A stretch of 64,000 nucleotides of DNA from Phallus indusiatus (Eukaryota > Basidiomycota > Agaricomycetes > Phallales > Phallaceae): the NCBI GenBank assembly GCA_027605045.1, contig JAQFWX010000063.1, positions 142,177 through 206,176 on the forward strand, read 5' to 3'. The position numbers and the translations under genes are program-made. The notes below the pieces were generated by a model. The model searched no databases. It saw only the letters and a program-made list of their open reading frames with translations, and was not told the origin of the DNA. Shown here piece after piece: positions 1-10,879 of this stretch. Positions within the stretch are counted from its first letter, which is position 1, and every line of letters begins with the position of its first letter.

Positions 1-1276
1 CTTGTGATGGGGGACTCAGCACGCACCGAAACGAATCGTGCTGAGCTAGACAGTTGGACAGTTGCATAGGCACCTGCGCAGCGAGAGATGCCGAGACCCA
101 TAGCTTTGTAAAGAAAACACCCATCTCTTGAGCAGTAACGGGAACAATGTGTGGACTCCAATAAGACGCAAGACTCCGTCCCTAGGGTAATAACTCAGAC
201 GACCACCCTAGAACCCGCTCCGAAGTGATCCTGATACGTCGCGGAATGTCACGGACTGACGTCGAACCTTTTGATCAAGCCCTCCAGGTTCTATTTTTTT
301 TCCATCAGTTTCGTTGTCACATCATAAGTATTAAAGTAGAAGGAAAGTGAGCATACTTACGTATCTCTTGAAACTACCGTCGCCGCGGTCATTAAGACTA
401 CGTAGACAATAGGAGGGAAGGAACCGTTTCAGCTGGGATTTTGATACCAGAAGCTTCGAAAAGGTGGTGCGGTTTTTGTACTTGACACAACAAGCATCTA
501 AATCAGACTCGGTTCAAATGACAGTTGAAATTCATTACCTCTCTCAACGCAAAGCGGTCTTGAAGACAAATGTCCGTTTAATTAACCGTGGACCGACGTC
601 GACAGGGCCGTATGATGATTTGAACACCTTCAAACCACATTTCGTGCAGGGGTTGATCGACAATATTCTCGGGTCGGGACCGTTCCGTCGGCCGTCTTCG
701 GTCGCAGTCAAGTCTTACACGCATCTATCCTTCATTTCCTCTTTTAGACACGGCAACAATGTGACTCGGAGTATATTCCGGTCATAAATGTACAAGCTGA
801 GGCCTTCTTATTCTCGCTGCGAATACCCGACAAAAGCTTTTTTTATCGAATTGGGAAGTCAACAACCAGTCATCCAGATAGACCTCAAGACTCAAGTTCC
901 TATGAGAATTATAAATCAACGGCTAACATATGAAAGCACTTGGCAGACAGGACTGTCGGGGCGATGACGAAAGGATGGTTCGGACTGATCCCGTTTGTGA
1001 CATCGCGTGACATCGCGTCCTTCCCCTGTTTTTCCATGTTCAGGTCATCTCTAAAGTATTGCCTTCGTTTAATATAAGTAAGTTTTATCTTATTTCGAGT
1101 TTCAAATGTTTATACGAATTTGATAGATTATCACATCCACATTTGTATGATTCAATCACGGATACAACTATGTCGCTCATTTTCCTGACCGCCGCACGTC
1201 AACCCGGTTACATGAGTAGTTCTTACGGTAAGAGAAAGAGTGCGAACATAGTCTACGACTCTGAGAACCGCAATAG
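1..1276. other. No confident gene; one unexplained open frame
   Basis: I see no recognisable gene here. An open frame on the plus strand at 464-787 (107 codons from a GTG) encodes a basic, low-complexity-free peptide with no motif I know, and it is open further upstream of 464. It could be an exon of the membrane protein gene that starts to be readable at 1277, but I could not find a splice path that joins them. A short direct repeat of GTGACATCGC lies near 998-1018. Confidence 0.3.
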
Positions 1277-2314
1277 CCACGCAATACTCTCAATTTAATT
1301 CCTATGATGTCGATACCCCAGTATCCTCAGATCCAGATCCTTCTCTTTCTGTTACGACCTCTGATGTACCTCAAGCGCCACCCCCTACCACGGATTCGAC
1401 GGATGCGACTGACAGCATCGCCGCAACCACTCCTATGATAAGCCCTAACACGAAAACAGCTTCAGACACAGCTGCATCTTCTGCCAGGGTTCGCTATATT
1501 GTCATCGGGGTATTAACTTTCGTCGCCATAATAATCTTACTATCCGTACTTGTCAGAAGAACTTGTCAAAAAGACCGACGTCGCAGACTTACTATCAGAC
1601 TAGTTCGAAAGCGGTCTGACTCCAGTATGCAGATTCAACGAGGGACTGCCTCTTCCTCGTCTTTTTGCATTGGGGATAAATCACCCGAAGATCGCTTAAA
1701 GTTGAATGCATATGCGACAAGAAACGAACGCGGAGTAAGCTGTGCGCCTTCTGCTGGACTTGCTGGGATTGGGACCACTAAATCGACGCATGATTTTCGA
1801 TATAACACTCAACCGCAACAACCACAACCATCATTTCAGAACACTGATGAAAATAATCCGAAACCCGTGTGTTTTTTTTTCTCCGTTTCTTTACTTGATC
1901 TGATTCACATCGTGCAGAATTTTGATACCCCTTATGGAACCTCTACACGCGTGCTAAAACAATGGCAAGGGATGACAGCGCCTCTCACTTTTAATCACCT
2001 CACCCCAGATTTCAACGCCGAGAAAAACAAAGTCAAGAAATTAGATAGTCGACAAGGGAAGGAGGTACGTGATCACATCAATCACAGCTAGTTTTCACAA
2101 CGAATATCGTGGGTTTTGCTAGAATTTGTGCGGATCCGATGCTAGAAGTGATACGAAACGGAACAGCACCGCTTTTATGAAATATCCGGCAGGTCCGCTC
2201 GTAACGGTGCATAATGGCCCAAAAGAAAGGATTCCATGTGTTAATCCCGTTACCATGCCGCCTAGAGTATTCACGAGCTCTGAAAAAGAATGGATGCGTG
2301 GTATAGCATTTTAG
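1277..2314 (+). CDS. Single-pass membrane protein, 5' end not resolved
   Basis: The readable part starts after a candidate acceptor (AATAG) at about 1276. It encodes a Ser/Thr/Pro/Asp-rich stalk, then one hydrophobic helix (around 1495-1548, YIVIGVLTFVAIIILLSVLV) followed at once by basic residues (RRTCQKDRRRR). This is the layout of a type I single-pass protein with a cytoplasmic tail. Two introns fit the tail: 1867-1917 (GTGTGT to GCAG, length divisible by 3, so retention would keep the frame) and 2065-2122 (GTACGT to GCTAG, phase 0). The last exon, 2123-2314, ends in a TAG. The stalk and helix resemble the layout of the TM array further right, but I see none of that family's ectodomain motifs upstream. 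Function unknown. It may be a truncated or diverged relative. Confidence 0.45.
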
Positions 2315-4043
2315 GATGTCATAATTTTGTATGTTCATCAACAGCTGTTGTGTAGATTTGTGTAGCATCGCTCTGGATGGTCTTATATAATGGTTTGAAG
2401 GGTTTCCATATCAAAAGATTTGCGGCTGCGGAAAATAAAGCCTTTCTATTTCATCCAAACTCAGACCATACGACAAAACGGTATCCGAAGTTCACAAGTC
2501 GATGAGATAGTTGAAATGAATGAGAAAACATAAACTATTCGATAATTGAGTGAGTCATCGATGTCGCCGCTATTATTGTTGATTTCAGTGCTGCGGGTAA
2601 TCCTCCACCGTAGTTGCCACTTTTGGTGTGATCTACTTAACAAAGCAAAGGTATTGTGGCTTCTCGGTACCGAAGATGGCATGGCATGTTGCGACCTACT
2701 ATACTGTCTATGCTCCGAACTTCGAAGGGACTGGAGAACTATCGATGATGCTCATACATAAAATGATAGGTAATGACATTGTTTTTGATCTTCAACTTGG
2801 ATAGGTAAGCGAAATACGATGCATCACGCAGATAACATCTTTGTAATGAAAATTCATCCCTATCAACAGTTTTTATGGTTTGTGACTAATGAATCATGAT
2901 TAAGTTTCGCGACTCTTCAACTTATTACTACTTTGAAAAAGCCTCAAATATTGTGCTGTAGCATATCTCAGTTATATCCTATGGTTGACTTTTCAGATTC
3001 TGGGCGTAAGGCATACTCTTACCGTACTCTTACTATCGATTCAAGTGCCGCGTGGAATGGCTAACGGCTTCTGGCCTTAAGGCCGTGACCGTGACAATGT
3101 GATGGAGCTGCCTCGGCTGCATGCCGCGGTTCTCGTTTAACCTTTTTTCAATCTTTTTTCTTAACTTCACTCCTTTTTTCCACCTGATATCGTTCTACCC
3201 CGACAAACCTATAGCCTTGGCCTCAGCCCTCTACGTAGCCTAGATTCAACAATTGATACCCCACACTGCCGCGCCATGCGCCGTTCCCTTCAAAAGTTCC
3301 ATAATGATGGCCCTTCAACCGGTCATCAACGGATTGGTCCAACCTCCGACGGGCCGGCTATGTAGTCATCTCTCTGTCCCAAGTACTTGATAATTAGAAA
3401 AATCCTGGTGTAAGTATGAACTATCGTATATTTACATAAAGGAAGTCGGATAACTATGATTCAGCAGGTTCCAAGTAGCCAATCTGCACCCTGTGAGAGA
3501 GGTCACTGTCCTACGTAGGTCCATTCCAAGTCAATCACATACGGCATCTTTTTTCGCGCTGGTGTCCCTCCCACATGTGGACATTACACCCTGCTCCCTC
3601 GTTTACATGGATAACGTATTTGCTCCAGCTACCTGGGATGATGACAATTTCGTGAGAATCAACATACCTGAAGAGAAGGGACATCCGGGTCATCGCTCTA
3701 TAACTGAACTGGAAATGGACGTAGTTCCCATTGTTGGTAGATCCAGGCGACTGATGTTACCTATCGTATCCCTACTTCATCGTCTGGCTCAGGGCTTTTT
3801 TATTTAGGAGCATCACACGGAAAACAAAGCCCTGAGTGTCCTGCGGTATAGAGAAGCTCTATGTTCTCATAACTCCCTAAGGCGCGATGTCAATTTTCAA
3901 CTAGCGACATGTATATACACTCAAGCTCATGCAACGAAAAGGTATTTAATCTACATCCAATAACCCCCTCCAGCCCCCATCTTCACCATCCAGTTCAACT
4001 ATCCTACTTCTCGAAACATCAGATTCTCCTAATCTCGACTCAA
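2315..4043. other. Intergenic, no supported gene
   Basis: No frame here shows a recognisable domain or a consistent splice chain. A T-rich pyrimidine tract lies at about 3140-3185. The longest open frame (3493-3807, plus strand, 104 codons) has no familiar motif and is flanked by stops without convincing splice sites. Confidence 0.4.
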
Positions 4044-4615
4044 ATGCAATTCACTACTAGAGTTTCGTTTCTCGCTGCTTTTCTCTTCATAATGTCGGTC
4101 TCTGTTACCGCTCACCCAGGTGATTTTTTCCCCGTTCTGATCCTGTAATGCCTTCTTGATGAATTCATCATTCCTTTTCATAGTTCCTCAAAACGGTGAG
4201 TAATTGAGGCTGATCGTGCTCAGTCACGTTCTTACCGTTCATTCATGTCTCACATCCTATTTCAAGACCTTTCATTCGACTCATATGGTATTTTCTCTCG
4301 TTCCAACGACTGCCTCCATTTCTCATAATATGTTCTTAGTTTCTGGTTACTATATCAAACGAAGTGAGTATACTGAAAAAATAAAGGATCTACCTTCTAA
4401 AAAGCACCTAGCTCCCTTTTTCTCAGATTTAAACAGTAAGTCCGAGATCCCTACAATAATCATTATATTAATCTAATCACCTGCCATTTAGCTGAAGTTG
4501 AGGGTAAGTGAAGCCATTGATTAGATGCGGGGCTCTAATTTCAAGTTTTTGTACTAAATGTTGTATACCAGCCACTTGTGAGTGTCGGGTTTCGTCCACT
4601 GATACCGGCTACTGA
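4044..4615 (+). CDS. Small secreted protein built from phase-1 micro-exons
   Basis: Exon 1 (4044-4119) encodes a clear signal peptide: MQFTTR, then a hydrophobic core, ending TAHP. Micro-exons then follow at 4184-4195 (VPQN), 4267-4287 (DLSFDSY), 4340-4363 (VSGYYIKR), 4427-4435 (NLN) and 4492-4503 (TEVE), with a last exon at 4572-4615 (ATCECRVSSTDTGY, stop). All six introns are phase 1, 52-71 nt long, with donors GTGATT, GTGAGT, GTATTT, GTGAGT, GTAAGT and GTAAGT and AG acceptors. The product would be 65 residues, mostly a leader plus a peptide of about 40 residues with a Lys-Arg pair that a Kex2-type protease could cut. The 3' end is uncertain: a further donor (GTGAGT at 4578) and an acceptor at 4637 would swap the CEC-containing end for a very short one. 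I do not recognise the family. Confidence 0.55.
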
Positions 4616-5727
4616 TCACTTACTATGTAAAATATAGTTTTTGTAAGTGCTTGCCTTGTATTTACGACATACAATCTAATGACAATTGTAGTAAGCACTC
4701 GTTACTGTTAATACCACTCCTGAACTTGTTGTCTCGTCGAATTACGTGGTTCCAGGTTTTCTGATTCCACGAAACATGTACGGTGACATACGTAAATAAT
4801 ACCACTACAGTCATGTAACAATTATAAGACTTAATTATTCGGCTAGTCTCCTGATATTGTATAAATTATTGTTTTTTTTTATGACGAGTTTATGGTGAGT
4901 GTGTTCAATGACTCGGGTGCAGGGACCTGCCGCTTCCGAAGTCCTTAGGGCATCACCCTCACCTTCATCTTAGACCATTTATGTGACGATAAATGTCGCG
5001 TGACGTCCTCAAAGCTTTATAATGAGGCGTTAGACTCGGGCCCACTTGAAGGAATACCACCACTACACTACTAGATGGGTCGAGAGTGCATCCCAGTCAA
5101 TAAGTACCCACCACTTTCAATCAAAGAATTTCAGAGTATCTCAGCCTTCAGCTTTTAAGAAACCAGAAGCAGAGCAAGGTCCGTTGTTTTCCTCCTCGCG
5201 ATTTTGTTATATGCGCTTAAAATCCGCTCAGCAACGTCACAACGATGAAGCTTGAGACCTACTTGAGACGTAGACAGCGTCCGTGAGGATAGGCGATTCA
5301 GTCTTGACAACCTCATTTCAAGAGGAGCGAGAGAAATCTTCCACCACAGCTGATGTATCCTTATGTGTGTCATGATTCAGTCTCTAAATACTTCAAAAGC
5401 ATCGCTAACTCTTCATACAATAGTCCTTCGCCAGCGGAGCTAAATTATTGGGGTCGATTTTTGTCGCAAATCTGCACTCAACCATCTAATCGGCGGGAAG
5501 GTAATACATATTACTACATCTCTCTTTCATATCGCTGAAAGCCCGCATTTTGTAATGACTCCTTTATTTTAGAAAAACGCTGGAAAGAATCAGTTAATGA
5601 AATGTAACTTGGATCCTTATCAAAAATACTTTGATTTCCTCATCACCAATGGAATCAGAAGCCGCAACATTCCCTGAACCAAACATCTTCACGTGTAGAA
5701 TTGGAAGTACAAAGGAGGCGGAATTAG
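4616..5727. other. Intergenic, intron-like signals but no gene resolved
   Basis: Donor- and acceptor-like signals continue just after the micro-exon gene (GTAAGT at 4643, CTAAT branch-like and TTGTAG at 4691). An alternative 3' part of that gene could therefore lie here. Open frames at 5046-5255, 5353-5538 and 5631-5813 have no recognised motif. Confidence 0.3.
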
Positions 5728-6183
5728 GAAGGACAGACACTGTATATTATTCTGTCACCGACTTTCGAAACAACCCCCGATTCAGTTCGAACGTTTTATT
5801 TCCGTTTCATTAAATGGTCTTATGGATGTAACGGATTGCAAATCAAGTCGGTAAGTTTCATAACTTAAATGCAACAAATTTAGTGATTATAGGAACTACC
5901 AGATTCCAAAATGGGCCATTATATATGGAATAGGCTATCCAGGCAAGGGACTCCTTGTATATGCGTTCTTCCCCGTGTTCTTGATTGGGATGAACACAAC
6001 TTTCCAAACAAATGGGGGTTTGTTTCCCTTTTAGTCACGAAAGATTTTTTGAATGTCTTCACTGAAAGTGAAAGACGCAAAAGATTGGGTTTGATTCGGC
6101 TTCTCTTGATGGTCCAACAACATGCTTGCCGATTAAAGGATCATCTCAAGATTTCGGAATTCCCTGAGGAATTTTTGGACTAG
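5728..6183 (+). CDS. Hypothetical protein, partial spliced reading frame
   Basis: One frame is open from 5728 to 5850, ends at a GTAAGT donor, and continues in the same frame after the acceptor at 5893 (GATTATAG) to a TAG at 6181-6183. The joined product is about 138 residues. It is rich in aromatic and basic residues (RFIKWSYGCNG around the junction, later SERRKRLGLIRLLLMVQQH). The phase-0 join supports it as real coding sequence. I found no start codon in the upstream part, so the 5' end must lie in an earlier exon that I could not place. I recognise no domain. Confidence 0.35.
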
Positions 6184-7407
6184 GTCAGTAATACAATATG
6201 GGAGAGTTTCTCGTATACTCATTCGGCTGTTGAATCCGTATTAGTTATGTAAATACCAAACTTTCAACCATAAATAGTCGCACTGAGCGTAATGTAACTT
6301 GAAGCATCGTGCTGCAAACCTAAACCTGGTTACAAATGAGGTTCAAGTCCTTCCGAGTTCCGACGAGATCTGTGGATATGGTTTTGGTTACTTTCTCGCT
6401 TCATTGATTATGTATTGCCATGTGTCTGAATAAAAAAAACCGTTAAACAATAACAATTGGGTAAGAACGAACTAAAGCTTTGATTAAGAGTTACGCGACC
6501 TGTACAGTGTAAATAATTGCATCAAACACTCATGCTCGAATAGTCACCCCTCAAAACTCAGGATTTAGCAGAATCGGTCGACAATATCAGTGATGAAAGA
6601 AGCTCCCAAGCTTCCAGTTAAATTTATTTCGAGAAGGCGCGGAACTGATGAGCGACTCGGATGGAAACACCCACCCCTTGTAATCATTGCACCCTGTGCC
6701 CGCATGTGCACTAGACGGAGGGGAAAATTGATATATAATATTCGCATATCTGTGAGATATTTGTAATTCCGGAACACAAATATTCATTCACATCACCGGC
6801 TCAACCAGCAAGATTTCACATGCAAATGCACTGATTCGAGCTAGCACTGTGTGTACATATGTGTGTAATGTACAAGCGAGCAGTGGCAGTGTCCTATAAT
6901 AGCGCGCGTTACCCCCGCCTGAAATTAAGATTCGAGTCACTGCCCCTATTCCGATCGATTGATTTCAAGAAGGAAAAAAAAAATTCTCTTCTCACGATGA
7001 TTAACCAGAAGTTTCCCTAATGTTGGAATTTTGTTTTGTTATGATGCGAGCGCGCATACAGCTAAAGCCTGTACTAGAATGAGTATATACATATGTCAAA
7101 TCTAGATACTAGTCCTCCACGCTGAGGTATATTGATGAGCCGAGAGTATAATGAAACGAGTCGGAAAAATATCTACTGTAAAGGAATGTACGACAGGTCT
7201 GAGTCCCACTGAGTTCTTACGCTCCCCTTGTAGTTGGTAGAGGAACGTAACAACCAGAGGGTAAAAGTAAGAATCCATATCCGAGCGAGGAGTTCAAAAG
7301 AGAAAAATAAGATGGTTTAAATAAGGGTTTATGATACAACAACAATGCAGAGAAAGATCTCTGATGATCAAAGTACGAAGTGAAAAGAAAGTTTGTTTGA
7401 GTCAAAG

Positions 7408-8238
7408 CTATTCAACGCCATGACCATGAACAGCTGCGTTATGGCGACGCTTATTCTTTTTCTGGACAATGGTGAGTTGACAGAGGTCATAGGGGCAAAG
7501 GTATGCCCTGCCACTCTGGACCCATGGATGTTTTTGAGGCTTTAACAGCCAAGAAGGGTCATTCCGCGGAATTTCGTCGTCATCGTAGCGAACAGGAGGC
7601 GGCACCAAAGTCGCCCCTTCGGTTGGTTCAGCAGGCGTATACAGAGGCTGTGCCTCCTGTTGAATTGTCTGAAGCGATGAACCAACGATAAACTCGGGGT
7701 CGGAAAATTGTTGCTGGGTATCCATAGAATAATTCCGATCTAAAGGAATGTCAATAGGAAACATTGCACCCTCTGGTATTGTCGTTATCCAAGAGGCATA
7801 ATCATGCTGAAGGTAATCTCGTTGTGACTGTTCGAAAATGTCGTAGGATGACGTCGCCAAGGAAGCAATTTCGTTTGACACGTTTTGGAAGTTCCATGGA
7901 ACGGAGTGGGATATCTGAGGTTGTGGATCGAGTTGCAATTGCGATTGCGGGTGAGGTTGAGAAGCGGAAGGGGTCTGAGAGTAGTAAGCAGTATAACCGT
8001 CCTGTAGCACGCCGGTATCATAAGTGTTCGCAGGATGGTTAGCAGAAGAGTCGGTGGCATCGAATGTTGTTGAATCAAATGCTTCTGAAGGTGACACTTC
8101 TGTGGTTTGTAGGTAATATAGTTGGTTGTAAAATTCTTCATTCGTCATTTCTTCGCGTGTATCGCTGTTCTCTTGATTGACGTCCCAGAGAACATCGGAT
8201 AATTGGTGCGATGACGGTGGCGGTTGAGGGTAGGACAT
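7408..8238 (-). CDS. One-finger C2H2-like protein, left copy
   Basis: An intronless 276-residue frame. The start is taken at 8238 because it sits in a strong context (GCCACCATGTCC) kept in the right copy, although the frame is open further upstream. Residues 1-200 are rich in Ser, Gln, Pro, Thr, Asp and Tyr with short hydrophobic clusters, like an acidic, Gln-rich activation region. The C-terminus holds C-x4-C-x12-H-x4-H (YLCPYDLC, then RRHNAAVH) within a basic stretch (KKNKRR). That spacing fits a single C2H2 finger. A role as a DNA-binding regulator is inference. The paralogue at 60024-60839 differs at many residues and lacks the His-Gly insertion before the terminal VE. Antisense frames over this gene are shadows. 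Confidence 0.7.
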   Translation of the reverse strand: MSYPQPPPSSHQLSDVLWDVNQENSDTREEMTNEEFYNQLYYLQTTEVSPSEAFDSTTFDATDSSANHPANTYDTGVLQDGYTAYYSQTPSASQPHPQSQLQLDPQPQISHSVPWNFQNVSNEIASLATSSYDIFEQSQRDYLQHDYASWITTIPEGAMFPIDIPLDRNYSMDTQQQFSDPEFIVGSSLQTIQQEAQPLYTPAEPTEGATLVPPPVRYDDDEIPRNDPSWLLKPQKHPWVQSGRAYLCPYDLCQLTIVQKKNKRRHNAAVHGHGVE

Positions 8239-9431
8239 GGTGGCTATGGATGAGGAGCGAAGGCTTTTTAAGTGTTTTGTGGCATCTGGCAGAAGAAGTG
8301 GACGAAGTTGAGTTTCCTTTTTTTGACAGACAAGAAAATTCTGGTTATGAACGAACCTTCTAAGCGAGAACCCGAAGCAATTCAAGGGCTTGAACAGACG
8401 CGTCCGTAGCTGTTCTGCGAATCAACGAATCACAACATATCAGAGTTTGTTAAAACGCAAAGCTTCGTCGCAACTAGCGTACCATTGCGTGTCCCTGATC
8501 GAGTAAAATGGAAAAGTGATTTTTGTTTCTACGTCAGTAGCGGTGATTTCTCTTTTTCTTTTCCGCCTCGCCACTGCCGCAATGTAATTAGGAGACGAGT
8601 GGTGCGCGTGAAAAACGAAAATGGACAGGCTGTGCACGCCGCTTAATTTAGAGGCTCAGACTGAAATTATTAATAAAATATTTCCGCATTTTTCGAACCA
8701 ATGAGCCTCTGTACTGGAAAATAATTACCGTCATTAGGTCGTAAAAAGGACGAAAAGGAGTGGAGGAGTGGCAGACATAATGCACGGCATTTGAATGCCG
8801 TGTGATACAAGGGGGATGAGATTGACCATTGACGCGTTGACGTGCGTTGTTGATTGGCTGAGAGCTTATTGCTGTACTGAAGCCCTGATCATAGCTACAA
8901 ATTAATCAGTAAACAGCGAATCACGAACGACTGTCGTACCTTTGTCTCACTTCGCTTAACTTCCTCCTCCACCAAAATTAGAAATTATCCCGACCTTGTG
9001 ATTATTTAGCCTGACGATGCGATACCGTACTATTCCCAGATTGAAAACAACACGGTTTACGTTAGTTTTAACCCAAAACTATCCAAAACTTAGTTTGAGC
9101 CATAGGAGAAATCAATTCAGTGGTGTTCTTGTCGAGCGCGTATGCATATGATCGTTTTCTTTGACAATGTGCGTTCACCGACGCGGGACTAGCGATAGCA
9201 CAGCTTCGGAATATTCTTCGAGTTCTCAATACCGGTAGCCAGCACAAGATCTAGTCCGCGCAATGCATGGCGTGTCGCATAATTTGATTGACCATCGGCG
9301 GCAATTTCAAATCCGATCTGAAAAGATTCACATCATGAGCGAATAACCGAATTTCGCACCTCAGATTTCATTCTTGATATCAAGAAAGGCACTGACGTCA
9401 AGATCTCACATGCTTGAATCAAGTATGGGCT
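8239..9431. other. Upstream region of the zinc-finger-like gene, conserved in both arms
   Basis: No gene is supported here. The sequence is almost the same in the right arm (58831-60023), including AT-rich and palindromic patches such as the CGGCATTTGAATGCCG block near 8786-8801. Nearly unchanged non-coding sequence on both arms shows that the duplication is recent. Confidence 0.5.
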
Positions 9432-9584
9432 TACGGTGTATCCAACGCGCCAGCTTCAATTTTCGAATTTTTGATTTTTGATTAGCGATAACTGAAAGCG
9501 CCCATGTTCAAAATAAGGCTGCTCGGGTAAAATTAGGTATTGACAGTTATATGAACCATCAATTTTAGAGTCAGTAAGTGACGC

Positions 9585-9662
9585 TGTAGCGTAGCGGTTT
9601 ACGATACCCTTTTTTATGGCTGACATCCTCGGTTCGGTTCCTTTGGATCCTTGTTTTTTTTT
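9585..9662 (+). other. tRNA-like Pol III promoter boxes inside the left terminal repeat
   Basis: TAGCGTAGCGGT resembles an A box (TRGCNNAGYNGG) and GGTTCGGTTCC about 45 nt later resembles a B box (GGTTCGANNCC). A run of ten T follows, which could terminate Pol III. The same block lies in reverse in the right terminal repeat (about 11449-11535). It could be a tRNA-derived SINE-like core. I see no good cloverleaf, so this is not called as a tRNA gene. Confidence 0.4.
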
Positions 9663-10754
9663 TCGTGGTTGTTCTGTTTTCTCGGAAGCCATTGTTCTTA
9701 TGGTATTTGAAATTAAACCTTAAAACATATTTAGCTTCATCTTTCATAAGAGTCTGGTCTCGTTGTATATAGACATGTATCATTTAGTGTATGTAGCATT
9801 GCATGGAACATGGCACCCAACACTGAATGCTTTCAATGAATATTCGGCATTGGAATATAAAAGGGTTATAAGTGTCTTTGAGATCCTTTATTTGGACCCT
9901 TGATTTTTGTCACGCCCGCGTAACACCTCGCTTAAGCGGAACTCCGCTCATTCCTTTTACGTACCTCGCTTATATTCTTTTGTTCCCCCGTTCCGATCCA
10001 TTTCCTTTTCCGTCCTTGTTATCTTGTTGTAACCCGTTTCAGGTCTCTATTTAGTTTCATAGCTATTTAAAGATCGACCTTCCTGTAACTACTTCTCCAG
10101 TTCTGATATAGATCTTATTCCGCCCATTCTCTCACATGTTTCTGTCAGGGTACGCTACTGCCGTCTCTCATTTTCTTATTTATTATCATCGGCATCGTTT
10201 CTTTTCTATTTTATTTATCATTTCCATATTTTACCTTCACTCTCCGTTTCCTTGTTCTGTCTCTATTTCACTTTCTCTACTCGCGCGCGTCGCGCGCTCG
10301 TACCCGGCGTGATGCCCGTGACATCACGTCGCTTAGTCTCGGCTTGGGCGCCTGGCACTTAGCTGTGTCAGGGCCGCACGCCGCGTCGTCGTTTTATGTA
10401 TATAGTAGCTGTACCTAGAGTGAGGGTCCCTAAGCTTGTTCTCTTAGGATCCCCTCCCTCTAGGTGAGTAGTTAGTTTCCCTTCCAATATATTCACTTAG
10501 GATCCCCTCCCTCTAGTGTGAGCTGAGTAGCCCTAACAGTTTCATATCTCGATCCAATCTCATCTTAGATCCCTTGTCGTTGTTGACGACGTCCTCGAAT
10601 GTAACAGTTTTTATCAGACCACAGAGGGGCCTGATAAAGGGTTTTTCTTATTTTCCCACAAGTGCACAGAATTCCTGTCTATTGCTCAATAAGGCTAATA
10701 GGGAATTACATGCAGTAGTAGTGGTAAAATTAAGATTAACTAATGTAACTACTA

Positions 10755-10879
10755 GTCACACCGCTGTAAGGGTGTGACGGGCGCTTAAGCGTCACGCTGT
10801 GACGCGCAAATACTACTGCTGCAGTGCCAAAGGCACTGCATGGGCACTAGGCCATTAATGGGCCCCAGGGGGGCCCATT
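10755..10879. repeat. Cluster of five back-to-back hairpins/palindromes
   Basis: In order: GTCACACC/GGTGTGAC (10755-10778), GCGTCAC/GTGACGC overlapping the palindrome CGCTTAAGCG (10782-10805), GCAGTGCC/GGCACTGC (10821-10839), CCATTAATGG (10852-10861) and AATGGGCCCC/GGGGCCCATT (10857-10879). All stems are perfect. Confidence 0.8.

Noticed and set aside
3493..3807. 104-codon open frame as a gene
   Set aside because: No recognised domain, no convincing start context or flanking exons.
9432..9684. Two independent SINE insertions in opposite orientation instead of one element
   Set aside because: A single 7-bp duplication flanks the whole 2253 bp and the other arm shows one empty site, so it moved as one unit.
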